A stretch of DNA of 64,000 nucleotides from Aquabacter spiritensis. Lineage in GTDB: Bacteria > Pseudomonadota > Alphaproteobacteria > Rhizobiales > Xanthobacteraceae. The notes beneath the pieces were generated by a model that did not search any database, had not been told where the DNA came from, and worked only from the letters and a program-made list of their open reading frames with translations. Below are positions 54,907 through 63,926 of this stretch, piece by piece; position 1 is the first letter of the stretch; each line of letters starts with the position of its first letter. The translations under genes and the position numbers were made by a program. The DNA is taken from positions 62,001-126,000 of the forward strand of contig NZ_SMAI01000011.1 of the NCBI RefSeq assembly GCF_004346185.1. Reading direction: 5' to 3'.

Positions 54907-57192
54907 ATGCCCCAGACACCGCCTCCCCGCAAGGACAAGAACCGCGTTCCGCGCGCCCCGCGCGCGCCGACGCCCACCGCCCCCGCCAAGGAGGCGGAGC
55001 GCGTCGCCAAGGTGATCGCACGGGCGGGCCTCGGCTCGCGGCGCGAGATCGAGGACTGGATCGCTGCCGGCCGCATCGCGGTCAACGGCGTGGTCCTGAC
55101 CAGCCCCGCAATCACGGTCACGCCCGCGGACGCGATCGCCGTCGACGGCGCGGCCTTGCCCGAGCGGGAACGCACGCGGCTCTTCCTCTACCACAAGCCC
55201 AAGGGCGTGGTGACGACCAACCGCGATCCCGAGGGGCGCACGACGCTGTTCGAGATCCTGCCGAGCGGCCTGCCCCGGCTGGTCTCGATCGGCCGTCTCG
55301 ACCTCAATTCCGAGGGCCTGCTCCTCCTCACCAATGATGGCGGGCTCGCCCGGGTCCTGGAACTGCCCGAAACCGGCTGGCTGCGCCGCTACCGGGTGCG
55401 CGCCAAGGGCGATATCGACCAGGCGCGGCTCGACGCCCTGCTCGGCGGCATCACCGTCGAGGGCATCACCTACGGGCCGATCGAGGCGACGCTCGACCGG
55501 GTCCAGGGCGCCAATGCCTGGATCACGGTGTCGCTGCGCGAGGGCAAGAACCGCGAGGTGCGCAACGTGCTCGCCGCGCTCGGCATGCAGGTCAACCGGC
55601 TGATCCGGATCTCCTACGGTCCGTTCCAGCTCGGCGACGTCCCCGAGGGCGGCATCGAGGAGGTGCGCACCCGCATCCTGCGCGACCAGATCGGCGACGA
55701 GCTGACGGCCGCCGCAGGCGCCGATTTCGACGCCCCTCTGATCGAGCGGGATCTCGGCCCGCCGCCACCCCGTCCCGCCGACGCCGATCCGCGGCGGGTC
55801 CCGGGTCCGGCCCGGCGGACCGATCGCGAGCCGGAAGGCCGCGGCCGCACCCGCCATCCGCGCGGCGAGCAAGAAGATGCGGTCGCCTTCCGGCTGCGCA
55901 GCCGGCGCGCCGATCCCGATCGGGAAGTGGAGAGCCGCGGCACCGTCGCGGACCGCAAGGGCCGGCAGGTGAAAGTCGAGCGCGTGGTCGCCCCGCCGCC
56001 CGAGGAGGAGCGCCGTCCGCCCCGCCGCAAAAGCAGCGCGCCGGACCGGGCCGGCGGCCCGCGCGGCAAGCGCCCCACCCCGGCGCGGACCCGGCCCGGC
56101 GCGGGCTTCGACGACGGCGACGATCGCCGTCCCGCGCGCAGCGGTCCCCGCATGCCGCGCGAGGGCGGCCCACGCGAGAAGGGCCCGCGCGAGGGCGGCA
56201 CGCGCGAACGGGGCGCGTGGAGCGCACCCGCCGGCCAGGAGGATTTCCGCCGTGGGGGCGAGGGTCGCAAGCGTCCCGAAGGCGGTCACGGCAAACCGCG
56301 CCGGGCCGAGTTCGGCGACCGCACCCCGCATGCCGGGGCAAAGCCCGAACGGTCCGAGGCGCGGCCCTATCGCGGCGCCCGCTCGGAGTCCGAGGACGGC
56401 CGCCCGCCCCGGCGCGCGCGCGACGAGGGGTTCGGCGCGCGGCCGCCGCGCGAGGAGCGGAGCAAGACCTATGGCGAGCGCCCGGCGCGGGACGCAGCCA
56501 AGCCCTTTCGCGCCGGGCGCCCGACCTCCGACACCGCCCGCCCCCCGCGCCGCGCCCGGGAGACGCCGGATACCGAACGTCCGGCGCGCGGACGCGACGA
56601 CGGGTTCGGCGCGCGGCCGCCGCGCGAGGAGCGGAGCAAGACCTATGGCGAGCGCCCGGCGCGGGACGCAGACAAGCCCTTCCGCGCCGGGCGCCCGACC
56701 TCCGACACCGCCCGCCCCCCGCGCCGCGCCCGGGAGACGACCGATAGCGAGCGTCCGGCGCGCGGGCACGACGACGGGTTCGGCGCGCGCGACAGCGGTG
56801 CCCGGCGCGCACCGGCCGAGCGGACCGGCTGGAGCGAGGAGGCGCGCGGCGACCGGTCGCCACGCCCCGCCCGCAGCGGTGGAAAGCCGGGATATGCCGG
56901 CCGGGGCGCGGACAAGCCGGCCGGCGGCAGATTCGATGGCCCCCGCCCCCCCAGGCGGACCGAAGGCGCAGATGCGGGCGCACCCGCATCGCGGCCCGGT
57001 GCCAAGCCGGGCGGCCGGCCGGCGGGCAAGGCCGGCGGCCGACCCGCCGGAAAGCCCGGCGGCAAATTCACCGCGGGCCGGTCGCCCGGGGGAAAACCGA
57101 CGGGCGGCAAATCGTCCGGGGGGAAAGCCCCCGGCGGCGCGCGGTCCGGCGGAAAGCCCGGCGGCAAGGCCGGCGGCCCGCGGGCGCGCTGA
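54907..57192 (+). CDS. RluB/RsuA-type 23S rRNA pseudouridine synthase with giant basic tail
   Basis: A 761-residue protein. Residues 1-30 are basic. An S4 RNA-binding domain follows (VAKVIARAGLGSRREIEDWI), then the catalytic domain with VSIGRLDLNSEGLLLLTNDG near residue 120, whose Asp is the catalytic residue, and REGKNREVRNVLAALG near 210. The enzyme core ends near residue 260. The remaining about 500 residues are disordered Arg/Pro/Gly/Lys/Asp-rich sequence, including a 58-residue tandem repeat and a Gly-Lys-Pro-rich end. Ordinary RluB is about 250-300 residues. The tail probably binds rRNA or other nucleic acid. rsmD follows 3 bases later. Confidence 0.9.
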   Translation: MPQTPPPRKDKNRVPRAPRAPTPTAPAKEAERVAKVIARAGLGSRREIEDWIAAGRIAVNGVVLTSPAITVTPADAIAVDGAALPERERTRLFLYHKPKGVVTTNRDPEGRTTLFEILPSGLPRLVSIGRLDLNSEGLLLLTNDGGLARVLELPETGWLRRYRVRAKGDIDQARLDALLGGITVEGITYGPIEATLDRVQGANAWITVSLREGKNREVRNVLAALGMQVNRLIRISYGPFQLGDVPEGGIEEVRTRILRDQIGDELTAAAGADFDAPLIERDLGPPPPRPADADPRRVPGPARRTDREPEGRGRTRHPRGEQEDAVAFRLRSRRADPDREVESRGTVADRKGRQVKVERVVAPPPEEERRPPRRKSSAPDRAGGPRGKRPTPARTRPGAGFDDGDDRRPARSGPRMPREGGPREKGPREGGTRERGAWSAPAGQEDFRRGGEGRKRPEGGHGKPRRAEFGDRTPHAGAKPERSEARPYRGARSESEDGRPPRRARDEGFGARPPREERSKTYGERPARDAAKPFRAGRPTSDTARPPRRARETPDTERPARGRDDGFGARPPREERSKTYGERPARDADKPFRAGRPTSDTARPPRRARETTDSERPARGHDDGFGARDSGARRAPAERTGWSEEARGDRSPRPARSGGKPGYAGRGADKPAGGRFDGPRPPRRTEGADAGAPASRPGAKPGGRPAGKAGGRPAGKPGGKFTAGRSPGGKPTGGKSSGGKAPGGARSGGKPGGKAGGPRAR
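56421..56789 (+). repeat. 174-bp tandem repeat in the pseudouridine synthase tail
   Basis: Two full copies (56421-56594 and 56595-56768) differ at only a few bases. A third copy begins at 56769 and diverges after about 21 bases. Each unit encodes 58 residues starting DDGFGARPPREERSKTYG. The near-identity at the DNA level indicates a recent in-frame duplication. Confidence 0.9.
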
Positions 57193-57195
57193 CCC

Positions 57196-57756
57196 GTGCG
57201 GATCGTCGGCGGGCGGCTCAAGGGGCGGGCGCTGAAGGCCCCCGCCTCGCAGGCGATCCGCCCCACCTCCGACCGGCTGCGGGAAGCGCTGTTCAACGTG
57301 CTCGCCCATGCCTATGGCGATGCCGCCGCGGAGGCGCGGGTGCTCGATCTGTTCGCCGGAACCGGCGCGCTCGGGATCGAGGCGATCTCGCGCGGGGCGC
57401 GCTTCGTGGTCTTTGTGGAGGAGGCGGCCGAGGCGCGGGGCTTGATCCGCGACAATGTCGAGGCGATGGGGCTCACGGGTGCGACCCGGATCTTCCGGCG
57501 CGATGCGACGCGGCTCGGAGATTGCCCGCAGAACGAGCGCGCGGACCTCGTCTTCTGCGATCCGCCTTATGGCAAGGGCCTGGCCGAAGCCGCGCTCGCC
57601 GCCGCGCGCGCGGGGGGCTGGCTCGCCGAAGACGCGCTCCTGGTGGTGGAGGAGAAAGCGGGCGCCTTCGTGCCGCCCGACGGGTTCGAAGTGCTGGAAC
57701 GGCGGCGCTACGACACCACCGAACTCACCTTCCTGCGGCCCTCCCCCGGCGGGTGA
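57196..57756 (+). CDS. rsmD: 16S rRNA (guanine966-N2)-methyltransferase
   Basis: SAM-dependent methylation of G966 in 16S rRNA. The 186-residue protein begins MRIVGGRLKGRALKAP (GTG start at 57196), has RPTSDRLREALFNVL near residue 22, the SAM motif VLDLFAGTGALGIEA near 48 and the catalytic DPPYGKG near 121. It follows the pseudouridine synthase by 3 bases, a common alphaproteobacterial pair that modifies both ribosomal RNAs. Confidence 0.95.
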   Translation: MRIVGGRLKGRALKAPASQAIRPTSDRLREALFNVLAHAYGDAAAEARVLDLFAGTGALGIEAISRGARFVVFVEEAAEARGLIRDNVEAMGLTGATRIFRRDATRLGDCPQNERADLVFCDPPYGKGLAEAALAAARAGGWLAEDALLVVEEKAGAFVPPDGFEVLERRRYDTTELTFLRPSPGG

Positions 57757-57759
57757 GGC

Positions 57760-58932
57760 TCAGCCGGCCTTGAGGAAGTTCCCGATGCGGGCGACCGCCT
57801 CGTGCATCTCCGCCGGCGATCCGGCATAGCAGAAGCGCAGAAAGTCATGGCCGCGATACGGGTCGAAATCGACGCCCGGGGTCGCCGCGACATGCGCCGA
57901 ATCCAGCAGCCGGGTGGCGAAGGCCGCCGAATCGGACGTGAAGGCCGAGACGTCGGCATAGAGATAGAAGGCGCCGTCGACCGGCAGGAACCGGTCGAGC
58001 CCGGCCTTGGGAAGGCCCTCGATCAGGATCTTCCGGTTTTCCTCATAGCCGTGCTTGATCGCCTCCATCTCGTCGCGCGCGTCGAACGCCGCCTCGGCGG
58101 CGATCTGCGAGAGGGTGGGCACCGATATGGAGAGATTTTGCTGCAGGCGCTCCATCGTGCGCACCAAACCGGGCGGCACGATCATCCAGCCGACGCGCCA
58201 ACCGGTCATGCAGAAATATTTCGAGAAGGAATTGATGACGATCGCATCCTCGGCGATCGCGACGGCGCTCACCGCCGGAAAAGCGTAATCGAGGCCGTGA
58301 TAGATCTCGTCGGAGACGAAGGCGAGGCCGAGCTCGCGGGCGCAGGCATGAAGCGCCGCCAGAGCCGCCCGGTCCATCATCGTGCCCGTCGGATTGGCGG
58401 GGCTCGCCACCAGAACCCCGGCCAGCGCCTTCTCGCGGTGCGCGGCCCGCAAAGTCTCCGGCGTCAAGGCATAGCGATCCTCGGCCCTGGTCTCGATCAG
58501 GACCGGCTCGCAGCCCAGCGCCGCGAGCACGTGGCGATAGGGCGGATAGCCGGGTGCGGCGATCGCGACGCGCGCGCCGGCCTCGAACAGGCCCAGAAAG
58601 GCGAGGATGAACCCGGCCGAAGAGCCGCTCGTCACCACGACGCGCTCGGGATCGATCGCCAGGCCGTGGGTCTCGGCATAATGGCGGGCGATGCGCGCGC
58701 GCAGAGACGGCATGCCCAGCGCGGCGGTATAGCCGAGCTGCCCGCGTTCCAGCGCGGCCGCGGCGGCGCGGCGCGCGGCGCCGGGGGCGGGCGCTGCCGG
58801 CTGTCCGACTTCCATATGGATGACGTGCGCGCCGGCATGCTCGAGCCGCGCGGCGTGCGCCATCACGTCCATGACGATGAAGGGGGCCACCGCGCTGCGG
58901 GCGGAGCCAAGACGGGGATGAGGCAGGTGCAT
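57760..58932 (-). CDS. Class I/II pyridoxal-phosphate aminotransferase
   Basis: A 390-residue fold-type I aminotransferase. It has TSGSSAGFILAF near residue 107, SPANPTG near 170, the cofactor Asp region SDEIYHGLDY near 203 and the Schiff-base lysine in NSFSKYFCMTGWRVGW near 232-247. It is close to the aspartate/aromatic aminotransferases but the substrate cannot be fixed from sequence. ATG 58932 starts the recognisable protein; the open frame further upstream is not homologous. It is convergent with rsmD (3-base gap) and divergent from the protease gene. Confidence 0.9.
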   Translation of the reverse strand: MHLPHPRLGSARSAVAPFIVMDVMAHAARLEHAGAHVIHMEVGQPAAPAPGAARRAAAAALERGQLGYTAALGMPSLRARIARHYAETHGLAIDPERVVVTSGSSAGFILAFLGLFEAGARVAIAAPGYPPYRHVLAALGCEPVLIETRAEDRYALTPETLRAAHREKALAGVLVASPANPTGTMMDRAALAALHACARELGLAFVSDEIYHGLDYAFPAVSAVAIAEDAIVINSFSKYFCMTGWRVGWMIVPPGLVRTMERLQQNLSISVPTLSQIAAEAAFDARDEMEAIKHGYEENRKILIEGLPKAGLDRFLPVDGAFYLYADVSAFTSDSAAFATRLLDSAHVAATPGVDFDPYRGHDFLRFCYAGSPAEMHEAVARIGNFLKAG

Positions 58933-59131
58933 CGTATCGAAATCCCGGGGCGCCGCCGCCGTGTCGCCGCATTCCCGGCGTGGGTAGCTCGTCGCCCTAT
59001 CGTGAAGGAAGGGTGATTGACCCTGAGGCTGCGCCCGTGTTCCTTCGTCTCGTAGCCCGGGCGGCGCTGCGCGCCAAGGGCAGACGGGCCGCACGGGTCC
59101 CCATACACGCAACGGAGACGATGCAGGGCCG

Positions 59132-60577
59132 ATGACTGGGAAAGCGACATTGCCAGCCGGCGCGATGCGCCGTCCGCGCCGTGCCCTTGCGGTCGCGCTG
59201 TCCTTCCTTGCGGCACTGGCGCTGCCGATCGAGGCCGCCGTGGCGCAGAGCCAGGGCCAGGGCCAAGGCGGCCCGCGCGTGCGGATCATCCGCGATGCGG
59301 AGATCGAGGCTCTGCTGCGCGATTATACCCGCCCGGTCATGAAGGTGGCGGGCCTCGCCCAGCAGAATGTCGAAGTGACGATCATCGGCGAGCGGTCCTA
59401 CAACGCCTTCGTCGCCGATGGCCGCCGGATCTTCATCAATGCCGGCGCCCTGCTCGATTCGGAAACCCCGAACCAGGTGATCGGCGTGCTCGCTCATGAA
59501 GCCGGCCATATCGCCGGCGGGCATCTCGCCCGGATGCGCGAACAGATTGCCGGCGCACAGACCATGGCGGTCGTGGCGATGCTGCTCGCCGGGGCCGGCG
59601 TCGCGGCGGGCGCCGCCTCCGGGGTCGGCGGCTCCAGCCTCAGCAGCGCGGCGGCGGGCGCGATCACCGCGCCCCAGGAAATGATCCGCCGCTCGCTGCT
59701 CTCCTACCAGCGCGGCGAGGAACAGGCGGCCGACCGCTCGGCGGTGCGCTATCTCAACGAGACCAAGCAATCCTCCAAGGGCATGCTGGAGACTTTCGAG
59801 CGCTTCCAGAGCGAACAATTGTTCCTCAGCCAAAGGGTCGATCCCTATCTGCTCAGCCATCCCATGGCGCGCGAGCGGATCGCGGCCCTGGAACAGCTCG
59901 CCAAAGCGAGCCCCTATTACAACGCCAAGGATCCGCCGGCCCTGCAGGAGCGCCACAATCTGATGCGCGCCAAGCTCGCCGGCTTCATGGAGCGGCCGGA
60001 CGGGGTCTACCGGCGCTATCCGCTCTCGGACACCTCCCTCCCCGCCCAATATGCCCGCGCCATTTCGGCCTATCGCTACGGCAACGTGAACGACGCCGTG
60101 GCCAAGATCGACGCCTTGATCGCGCGCGAGCCGGGCAATCCCTATTTCCTGGAACTGAAGGGGCAGGCGCTGCTGGAGGCCGGCCGGGCCGGGCAGGCCG
60201 TGCCGCCGCTACGCCAGGCCGTGAGCATGACCGGCGGCAACCCGCTGATTCGCGCCATGCTCGGCCAGGCTCTGGTGCAGTCGGGCAATCCCGCCTTCAC
60301 CGACGAGGCGATCGTCGAACTGGTGCGCGCCACCCAGCGCGATCCGAATTCGGTCGAGGGCTGGCGCTCGCTCGCCATGGCCTATGGCCGCAAGGGCGAT
60401 CTCCCCAATGCCGATCTCGCCTCGGCCCAGTCGCTGATGGCGTCGGGCGAATTCCGCACCGCCCAGGAACTCGCGGCGCGCGCCCGGATGCGCTTCCCGC
60501 CGAATTCGCCGGGCTGGCTGAAGGCGGACGACATCCTCAATTTCAAGCCCCCGAAATCGGCGCAGGGATCGCAATGA
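59132..60577 (+). CDS. M48-family periplasmic metalloprotease, BepA-like
   Basis: A 481-residue exported protease. The signal peptide covers residues 1-39 (ALAVALSFLAALALPIEAAVAQ). The zinc motif HEAGH is at residues 122-126 and the third ligand Glu in QRGEEQAADRSAVRYL near 194. The C-terminal 170 residues are TPR-like helices (AISAYRYGNVNDAVAKIDALI). BepA-type enzymes degrade or assist misfolded outer-membrane proteins such as LptD. The DsbA-like gene follows closely, which fits a joint role in disulfide-containing outer-membrane proteins. An internal ATG 11 codons later is an alternative start. Confidence 0.9.
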   Translation: MTGKATLPAGAMRRPRRALAVALSFLAALALPIEAAVAQSQGQGQGGPRVRIIRDAEIEALLRDYTRPVMKVAGLAQQNVEVTIIGERSYNAFVADGRRIFINAGALLDSETPNQVIGVLAHEAGHIAGGHLARMREQIAGAQTMAVVAMLLAGAGVAAGAASGVGGSSLSSAAAGAITAPQEMIRRSLLSYQRGEEQAADRSAVRYLNETKQSSKGMLETFERFQSEQLFLSQRVDPYLLSHPMARERIAALEQLAKASPYYNAKDPPALQERHNLMRAKLAGFMERPDGVYRRYPLSDTSLPAQYARAISAYRYGNVNDAVAKIDALIAREPGNPYFLELKGQALLEAGRAGQAVPPLRQAVSMTGGNPLIRAMLGQALVQSGNPAFTDEAIVELVRATQRDPNSVEGWRSLAMAYGRKGDLPNADLASAQSLMASGEFRTAQELAARARMRFPPNSPGWLKADDILNFKPPKSAQGSQ

Positions 60578-60612
60578 TCCCGACGCCGCATTTCGTCCTC
60601 ATGGAGAACCAC

Positions 60613-61374
60613 ATGTTCCGTTCCGGCCTGCGTGCCGCTTTCGCCTGCGTCGCGACGCTCGGCATCCTGGCCGCGGCGCCGTCGCCCGCGGCCGCCTTCA
60701 CCGACGCCGAGAAGACCGAGATCGGAACGGTCGTCCGGGACTATCTGATGAAGAATCCGGAGGTCCTCCAGGAGGTGATCACCGAACTGGAGAAGAAGCA
60801 GCAGGCGCAGGAGACCGCCGGCCGGAGCCAGGCGCTGGCGGAAATGAAGGACCTGATCTTCGACAGCCCGCGCGGTGTGGTGGTCGGAAACCCGAAGGGC
60901 GACGTCACGCTGGTCGAGTTCTTCGATTACAATTGCGGCTATTGCAAGCATGCGCTGGCGGACCTGACCAAGCTCATGAAGGAAGACCCCAATCTGAAGG
61001 TGGTGCTGAAGGAGTTCCCGGTGCTCGGCAAGGGCTCGGTCGAGGCGGCCCAGGTGGCGGTGGCGGTGCGGATGGTGGCGCCGGACAAATATCTCGCCTT
61101 CCACAACGCTCTCCTGTCGGGCCGCGGGCAGGCCGACCGGACGCGGGCTTTGGCGGCGGCGAAGGAAGCCGGGATCGATCCCGCCTTGATCCAGAAGCAG
61201 GCGTCCTCGCCCGAACTCAACGCGACCCTCGACGAGAGCATGAAGATCGCCCAGGCGCTCGGCCTCAACGGCACCCCCAGCTTCGTCGTGGGCGAGGAGG
61301 TGGTGATCGGTGCGGTCGGCTACGAGCAGCTCAAGGCGGCCGTGGACGCCCAGCGCAAGACGCAGGCGAAGTGA
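60613..61374 (+). CDS. DsbA-family thiol-disulfide oxidoreductase
   Basis: A 253-residue periplasmic thioredoxin-fold protein. The signal peptide is ACVATLGILAAAPSPAAAF (within residues 1-29). A helical N-terminal segment (DYLMKNPEVLQEVITELEKK) precedes the active site CGYC (Cys108, Cys111) and the cis-Pro loop NGTPSFVVG near 218. This layout is that of the DsbA/ScsC-like Com1 branch, which can be an oxidase or isomerase. ATG 60613 has GGAG 6 bases upstream; an earlier ATG at 60574 overlaps the protease stop codon. A strong terminator follows. Confidence 0.9.
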   Translation: MFRSGLRAAFACVATLGILAAAPSPAAAFTDAEKTEIGTVVRDYLMKNPEVLQEVITELEKKQQAQETAGRSQALAEMKDLIFDSPRGVVVGNPKGDVTLVEFFDYNCGYCKHALADLTKLMKEDPNLKVVLKEFPVLGKGSVEAAQVAVAVRMVAPDKYLAFHNALLSGRGQADRTRALAAAKEAGIDPALIQKQASSPELNATLDESMKIAQALGLNGTPSFVVGEEVVIGAVGYEQLKAAVDAQRKTQAK

Positions 61375-61398
61375 TCCGGCGCAGCGGTCGGCGCCCCC

Positions 61399-61451
61399 GG
61401 TATGCCGCGATGCGACGCCGCGCGGCGTCCGTGCATCGCGGCATGCCTTTT
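61399..61451 (+). terminator. Strong intrinsic terminator after the DsbA-like gene
   Basis: GGTATGCCGCGATGC (61399-61413) pairs with GCATCGCGGCATGCC (61433-61447) with a single G-T pair. Inside it GACGCC (61414-61419) pairs with GGCGTC (61424-61429) around GCGC, with three bulged bases. TTTT follows at 61448-61451. This is the longest stem in the window, at 21 pairs. Confidence 0.9.
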
Positions 61452-61476
61452 CATGCGAGCTCGCGCCCCCTATAAA
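61448..61476 (+). promoter_or_regulatory. Possible promoter of aroQ-accB-accC
   Basis: TTTTCA (61448-61453) and TATAAA (61471-61476) are exactly 17 bases apart, just beyond the terminator. The predicted start near 61483 leaves an about 90-nt leader before aroQ. The -35 match is moderate and shares the T-run of the terminator. Confidence 0.5.
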
Positions 61477-61571
61477 CGCACGCCCGGAGCCGGCGGCCCC
61501 CGCTCTCCGGCACGAGATGCAGGCCAGCGCCCCCGCTTCGGGCGGCGCGGCCGCCAAGGCTGACCGCGCGG

Positions 61572-62018
61572 ATGCCCGAACAATTCGTCCATGTCCTGAA
61601 CGGACCCAATCTCAACCTGCTCGGCACGCGCGAGCCGGAGATCTACGGCACGACCACGCTCGCGGACGTCGAGGCCGCCTGCCGCGCCGCGGCGGCCGGG
61701 CACAAGCTCGACCTCGTGTTTCGCCAGACCAATCACGAAGGCGAGCTGGTGGAGCAGATCCACGCGGCGCGCGGCAGCTTCGGCGTGGTGCTGAATGCCG
61801 GCGCCTATACCCACACCTCGGTGGCGCTGCGCGACGCGATCGCCGCGTCGGGCGTGCCGACGGTCGAGGTCCACCTGTCCAACGTGTTCGCCCGCGAGGC
61901 CTTCCGGCATCATTCCTACCTGTCGCCCGTGGTCCGCGGCGTGATCTGCGGCTTCGGCCTTAACGGTTACGTGCTCGGCATCGCCGCTCTGGCGGCCGCG
62001 CGGCCGACCCTCCCATGA
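61572..62018 (+). CDS. aroQ: 3-dehydroquinate dehydratase, type II
   Basis: Third step of the shikimate pathway, type II (trans-elimination) dodecamer. The 148-residue protein has [18 protein letters not shown] with the catalytic Tyr near residue 26, [14 protein letters not shown] near 50, NAGAYTHTS near 75 and the catalytic His in VEVHLSN near 101. It precedes accB by 52 bases, a frequent alphaproteobacterial arrangement. Confidence 0.96.
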   Translation: MPEQFVHVLNGPNLNLLGTREPEIYGTTTLADVEAACRAAAAGHKLDLVFRQTNHEGELVEQIHAARGSFGVVLNAGAYTHTSVALRDAIAASGVPTVEVHLSNVFAREAFRHHSYLSPVVRGVICGFGLNGYVLGIAALAAARPTLP

Positions 62019-62070
62019 CCCTTCGAAGGAGCCTTTGCGCAGCCGCTCCCGGCGCGCAGTTGCACGCATC

Positions 62071-62544
62071 ATGATGAAACCCTCCAAAACGCCCATCGAT
62101 TCGGCCCTGGTGCGCGAGATCGCCCAGCTTTTGTCCGACAGCGATCTCACCGAGATCGAGGTCCAGCATGACGGTCTGCGCATCCGCGTGGTGCGCGCAC
62201 CGGCGCCGGTGACCATCGCCGCGGCGGCGCCGGCCGCCCCCCCGGCCCCGGCGCCGCAGGCCGCGCCCGCCGCGGACACCGCGCCGGCGGCGATCGACTT
62301 CTCGAAACATCCCGGCGTCGTCGCCTCGCCGATGGTGGGCACCGCCTATCGCAGCGCGGAACCCGGCGCGGCGCCGTTCGTCGAACTCGGCGCGAGCGTC
62401 AAGGAGGGCCAGACCCTGCTCATCGTGGAAGCGATGAAGACCATGAACGCCATCCCCTCGCCGCGATCCGGCACGATCACGCGGATCCTGGTCGAGAATG
62501 GTCAGCCGGTTGAATATGGCGAGCCGCTGCTCGTCATCGAGTGA
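62071..62544 (+). CDS. accB: Acetyl-CoA carboxylase biotin carboxyl carrier protein
   Basis: Carries the carboxybiotin between AccC and AccAD in the first step of fatty acid synthesis. The 157-residue protein has an N-terminal dimerisation part ([20 protein letters not shown]), an Ala/Pro-rich linker at about 45-75 and the biotinyl domain with EAMKTMN, the biotin-carrying lysine being Lys123. Tandem ATGs lie at 62071 and 62074. accC follows after 26 bases. Confidence 0.96.
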   Translation: MMKPSKTPIDSALVREIAQLLSDSDLTEIEVQHDGLRIRVVRAPAPVTIAAAAPAAPPAPAPQAAPAADTAPAAIDFSKHPGVVASPMVGTAYRSAEPGAAPFVELGASVKEGQTLLIVEAMKTMNAIPSPRSGTITRILVENGQPVEYGEPLLVIE

Positions 62545-62570
62545 CGCCGCTTGGCGGAGAGAGACGGCTT

Positions 62571-63926
62571 ATGTTCCGGAAAATCCTGATTGCCAATCGC
62601 GGCGAGATCGCGCTGAGGATCCTGCGCGCCTGCAAGGAGCTCGGCATCGACACGGTCGCCGTGCACTCGACCGCGGATGCCGACGCGATGCATGTCCGGC
62701 TCGCCGACGAGAGCGTGTGCATCGGCCCGCCGCCGGCGCGCGACAGCTATCTCAACATCCCCTCGCTGCTGGCCGCCTGCGAGATCACCGGCGCCGACGC
62801 GGTGCATCCGGGCTACGGCTTCCTCGCCGAGAATGCCCGCTTCGCCGAGATCCTGGCCGACCACAAGATTCACTTCATCGGTCCCAAGCCCGAGCATATC
62901 CGCATCATGGGCGACAAGATCGAGGCCAAGAAGACCGCGCAGCGGCTCGGCATCCCGGTGGTTCCGGGCTCCGACGGCGGCGTCGGCTCGGATGAGGACG
63001 CGCAGCGGATCGCCGCCGAGATCGGCTTTCCGGTCCTGGTGAAGGCCGCGGCGGGCGGCGGCGGGCGCGGCATGAAGGTCGCCCTCACCGCCGACGACCT
63101 GTCACAGGCCCTGTCGACCGCGCGCAGCGAGGCCAAGGCGGCATTCGGCGACGATGCGGTCTATCTGGAGAAATACCTCTCGACCCCGCGGCACATCGAG
63201 GTTCAGGTGCTCGGCGACGGGCGCGGCGCCGCGATCCATCTCGGCGAGCGCGACTGCTCGCTCCAGCGCCGCCATCAGAAGGTGTGGGAGGAAGCCCCCT
63301 CCCCGGTCATCACCGCCGCGCAGCGCGCCGAGATCGGCGAGACGGTGGCGAAGGCGATGCGGGACATGAAATATCTCGGCGTCGGAACGGTGGAGTTCCT
63401 CTACGAGAACGGCGCCTTCTATTTCATCGAGATGAACACCCGGATCCAGGTCGAGCATCCGGTGACCGAGATGGTGACCGGCATCGATTTGATCAACGAA
63501 CAGATCCGGGTCGCCGCCGGCGAGCCGATGACCCTCACCCAGGCCGACATCGTGTTCGAGGGACATGCGATCGAGTGCCGGGTGAATGCCGAGCACCCGA
63601 CCACCTTCCGCCCTTCCCCGGGGCGCATCACGCATTATCACGTGCCGGGCGGGCTCGGCATCCGCGTCGACAGCAATGCCTATCAGGGCTATTCGATCCC
63701 GCCGCATTACGATTCGCTGGTGGGCAAGCTGATCGTCCACGGCAAGACGCGCGACGAATGCCTGATGCGCCTGCGCCGGGCGCTGGACGAGTTCGTCGTC
63801 GACGGCATCGACACGACCTTGCCCCTGTTCCGCACGCTGGTGCGGACCAAGGACATCGCCGAGGGCCGCTACGACATCCATTGGCTGGAACATTTTCTGG
63901 CCGAGACCGTGCACAAGGCCGGCTGA
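62571..63926 (+). CDS. accC: Acetyl-CoA carboxylase biotin carboxylase subunit
   Basis: ATP-dependent carboxylation of the AccB biotin. The 451-residue ATP-grasp enzyme begins MFRKILIANRGEIALRILRA and has the glycine-rich AAAGGGGRGMK near residue 162. EMNTRIQVEHPVTE near 288 contains the catalytic residues, and the C-terminal PHYDSLVGKLIVHG near 380 is also conserved. ATG 62571 is chosen over an upstream in-frame start that overlaps accB. Confidence 0.97.
   Translation: MFRKILIANRGEIALRILRACKELGIDTVAVHSTADADAMHVRLADESVCIGPPPARDSYLNIPSLLAACEITGADAVHPGYGFLAENARFAEILADHKIHFIGPKPEHIRIMGDKIEAKKTAQRLGIPVVPGSDGGVGSDEDAQRIAAEIGFPVLVKAAAGGGGRGMKVALTADDLSQALSTARSEAKAAFGDDAVYLEKYLSTPRHIEVQVLGDGRGAAIHLGERDCSLQRRHQKVWEEAPSPVITAAQRAEIGETVAKAMRDMKYLGVGTVEFLYENGAFYFIEMNTRIQVEHPVTEMVTGIDLINEQIRVAAGEPMTLTQADIVFEGHAIECRVNAEHPTTFRPSPGRITHYHVPGGLGIRVDSNAYQGYSIPPHYDSLVGKLIVHGKTRDECLMRLRRALDEFVVDGIDTTLPLFRTLVRTKDIAEGRYDIHWLEHFLAETVHKAG

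Noticed and set aside
54322-57309. 995-codon minus-strand open frame across the pseudouridine synthase
   Set aside because: It is the antisense of the repetitive tail, and Arg/Ala/Gly/Pro low complexity explains its openness. Only its end coincides with the real tadA, in another frame.
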